A stretch of DNA of 64,000 nucleotides from Aureibaculum sp. 2308TA14-22. GTDB lineage: Bacteria > Bacteroidota > Bacteroidia > Flavobacteriales > Flavobacteriaceae. The position numbers were made by a program, and so were the translations under genes. A model generated the notes under the pieces. It did no database searches, was not told the origin of the DNA, and saw only the letters and a program-made list of their open reading frames with translations. This document shows, in pieces, positions 63,547 through 64,000 of this stretch (its first letter is position 1; each line of letters begins with the position of its first letter). The DNA is taken from positions 124,001 through 188,000 of the forward strand of contig NZ_JBEWXT010000001.1 in the NCBI RefSeq assembly GCF_040538665.1. Direction: 5' to 3'.

Positions 63547-64000
63547 ATGCAGACTTCATTGGGTTCTATTACAAAAAAACAATCCTTTGCAACGGTTTTA
63601 GATGACTTAAAACAATTGACCAAATTTGGGTTGTCAATTAGTGTAGTATTTTCTGCATTAGCTGGGTATTTACTTGCTGCTGAATCCGTACAAATATCAA
63701 CATTGCTTTTATTGGCCGTTGGAGGTTATTTTATGGTTGGGGCTTCAAATGCTTTTAACCAAATTATTGAAAAAGATACCGATAAGTTAATGAAGCGTAC
63801 TATGAACAGGCCTTTGCCTGCTGGCAGAATGTCGGTAAATACGGCAATGATTATTGCCGTTGTTTCAACCATTTTGGGGATTACTATTTTATATATGATA
63901 AACCCTAAAACAGCAATGTTTGGAGCTATTTCAATATTTTTATATACTAGTATTTACACGCCTTTAAAATCCAAAACGCCATTGGTTGTTTTTGTTGGTG
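63547..64000 (+). CDS. cyoE: Heme o synthase (protoheme IX farnesyltransferase), partial
   Basis: The first 151 codons are present and the gene runs off the window. The prenyltransferase signature NAFNQIIEKDTDKLMKRT, with N-x3-D-x2-x-D and the following RTMNRPLPAGRMS, is that of CyoE/CtaB, which attaches farnesyl to heme B for cytochrome oxidases. Several membrane segments are visible. A TATATTTG element at 63519-63526 is a probable -7 site, but no TTG stands at normal spacing. Confidence 0.93.
   Translation, partial: MQTSLGSITKKQSFATVLDDLKQLTKFGLSISVVFSALAGYLLAAESVQISTLLLLAVGGYFMVGASNAFNQIIEKDTDKLMKRTMNRPLPAGRMSVNTAMIIAVVSTILGITILYMINPKTAMFGAISIFLYTSIYTPLKSKTPLVVFVG

Noticed and set aside
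1-64000. CRISPR array or restriction/defence genes
   Set aside because: No regularly spaced repeats, cas genes or recognisable defence proteins were found.

Overview
The window looks like the chromosome of a marine member of the Flavobacteriaceae (phylum Bacteroidota). The reasons are the AT-rich DNA, promoters of the TTG / TAnnTTTG type, a SusC/SusD pair, a BfmA/BtgA-type mobilisation protein, and ordinary Bacteroidota housekeeping genes. The species cannot be named from the sequence.

Layout. Positions 1-10316 are core chromosome: greA, a HIT protein, a histidine kinase, a flavin-reductase-like protein, a DUF3127 protein, aat, a MazG-like pyrophosphohydrolase, a VPS10/sortilin-type beta-propeller protein, aroA and a hypothetical gene. 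Positions 63177-64000 are core again: tRNA-Leu(UAA), tRNA-Gly(GCC) and the start of a heme o synthase gene. Between them lies one integrated element of about 52.9 kb. It is bounded by a perfect 61-bp direct repeat (10317-10377 and 63175-63235) made of the 3' part of tRNA-Leu(UAA). The left end carries a tyrosine recombinase, a fragment of a second recombinase, a BfmA/BtgA mobilisation gene and a three-hairpin candidate oriT.

Cargo. (a) A leftward operon, phnA-phnY-phnW-regulator-transporter, gives a complete route from 2-aminoethylphosphonate (AEP) to acetate and phosphate. (b) A rightward polysaccharide-utilisation-type locus has SusC/SusD, LamG binding proteins, two GH29 fucosidases, a GH20 hexosaminidase (broken by an in-frame stop), a GH123-like N-acetylgalactosaminidase, a clan GH-D-like glycosidase, a GH116 glucosylceramidase-type enzyme and an M60 glycoprotein peptidase. 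In place of the usual sulfatases it has a large set of phosphoesterases: four alkaline-phosphatase-superfamily enzymes plus one pseudogene, three endonuclease/exonuclease/phosphatase (EEP) proteins and two calcineurin-type proteins. (c) A dimethylglycine/sarcosine-dehydrogenase-like flavoenzyme, EtfB, EtfA, a membrane Fe-S ETF-oxidising protein and PurU form an N-demethylation and one-carbon module.

How it could work together (inference). The locus would take apart a phosphonate-decorated, fucosylated, HexNAc-rich glycoprotein or glycolipid such as marine invertebrates make. Released AEP would enter through the OPA-type transporter and be burnt by PhnWYA. N-methylated AEP, or another N-methyl amine, would first be demethylated by module (c). 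A palindromic 30-bp element is identical upstream of modules (a) and (c), with related sites upstream of susC, which suggests that one regulator, perhaps the XRE-cupin protein encoded in module (a), controls all three. This possible phosphonoglycan-utilisation island is the most notable content of the window.
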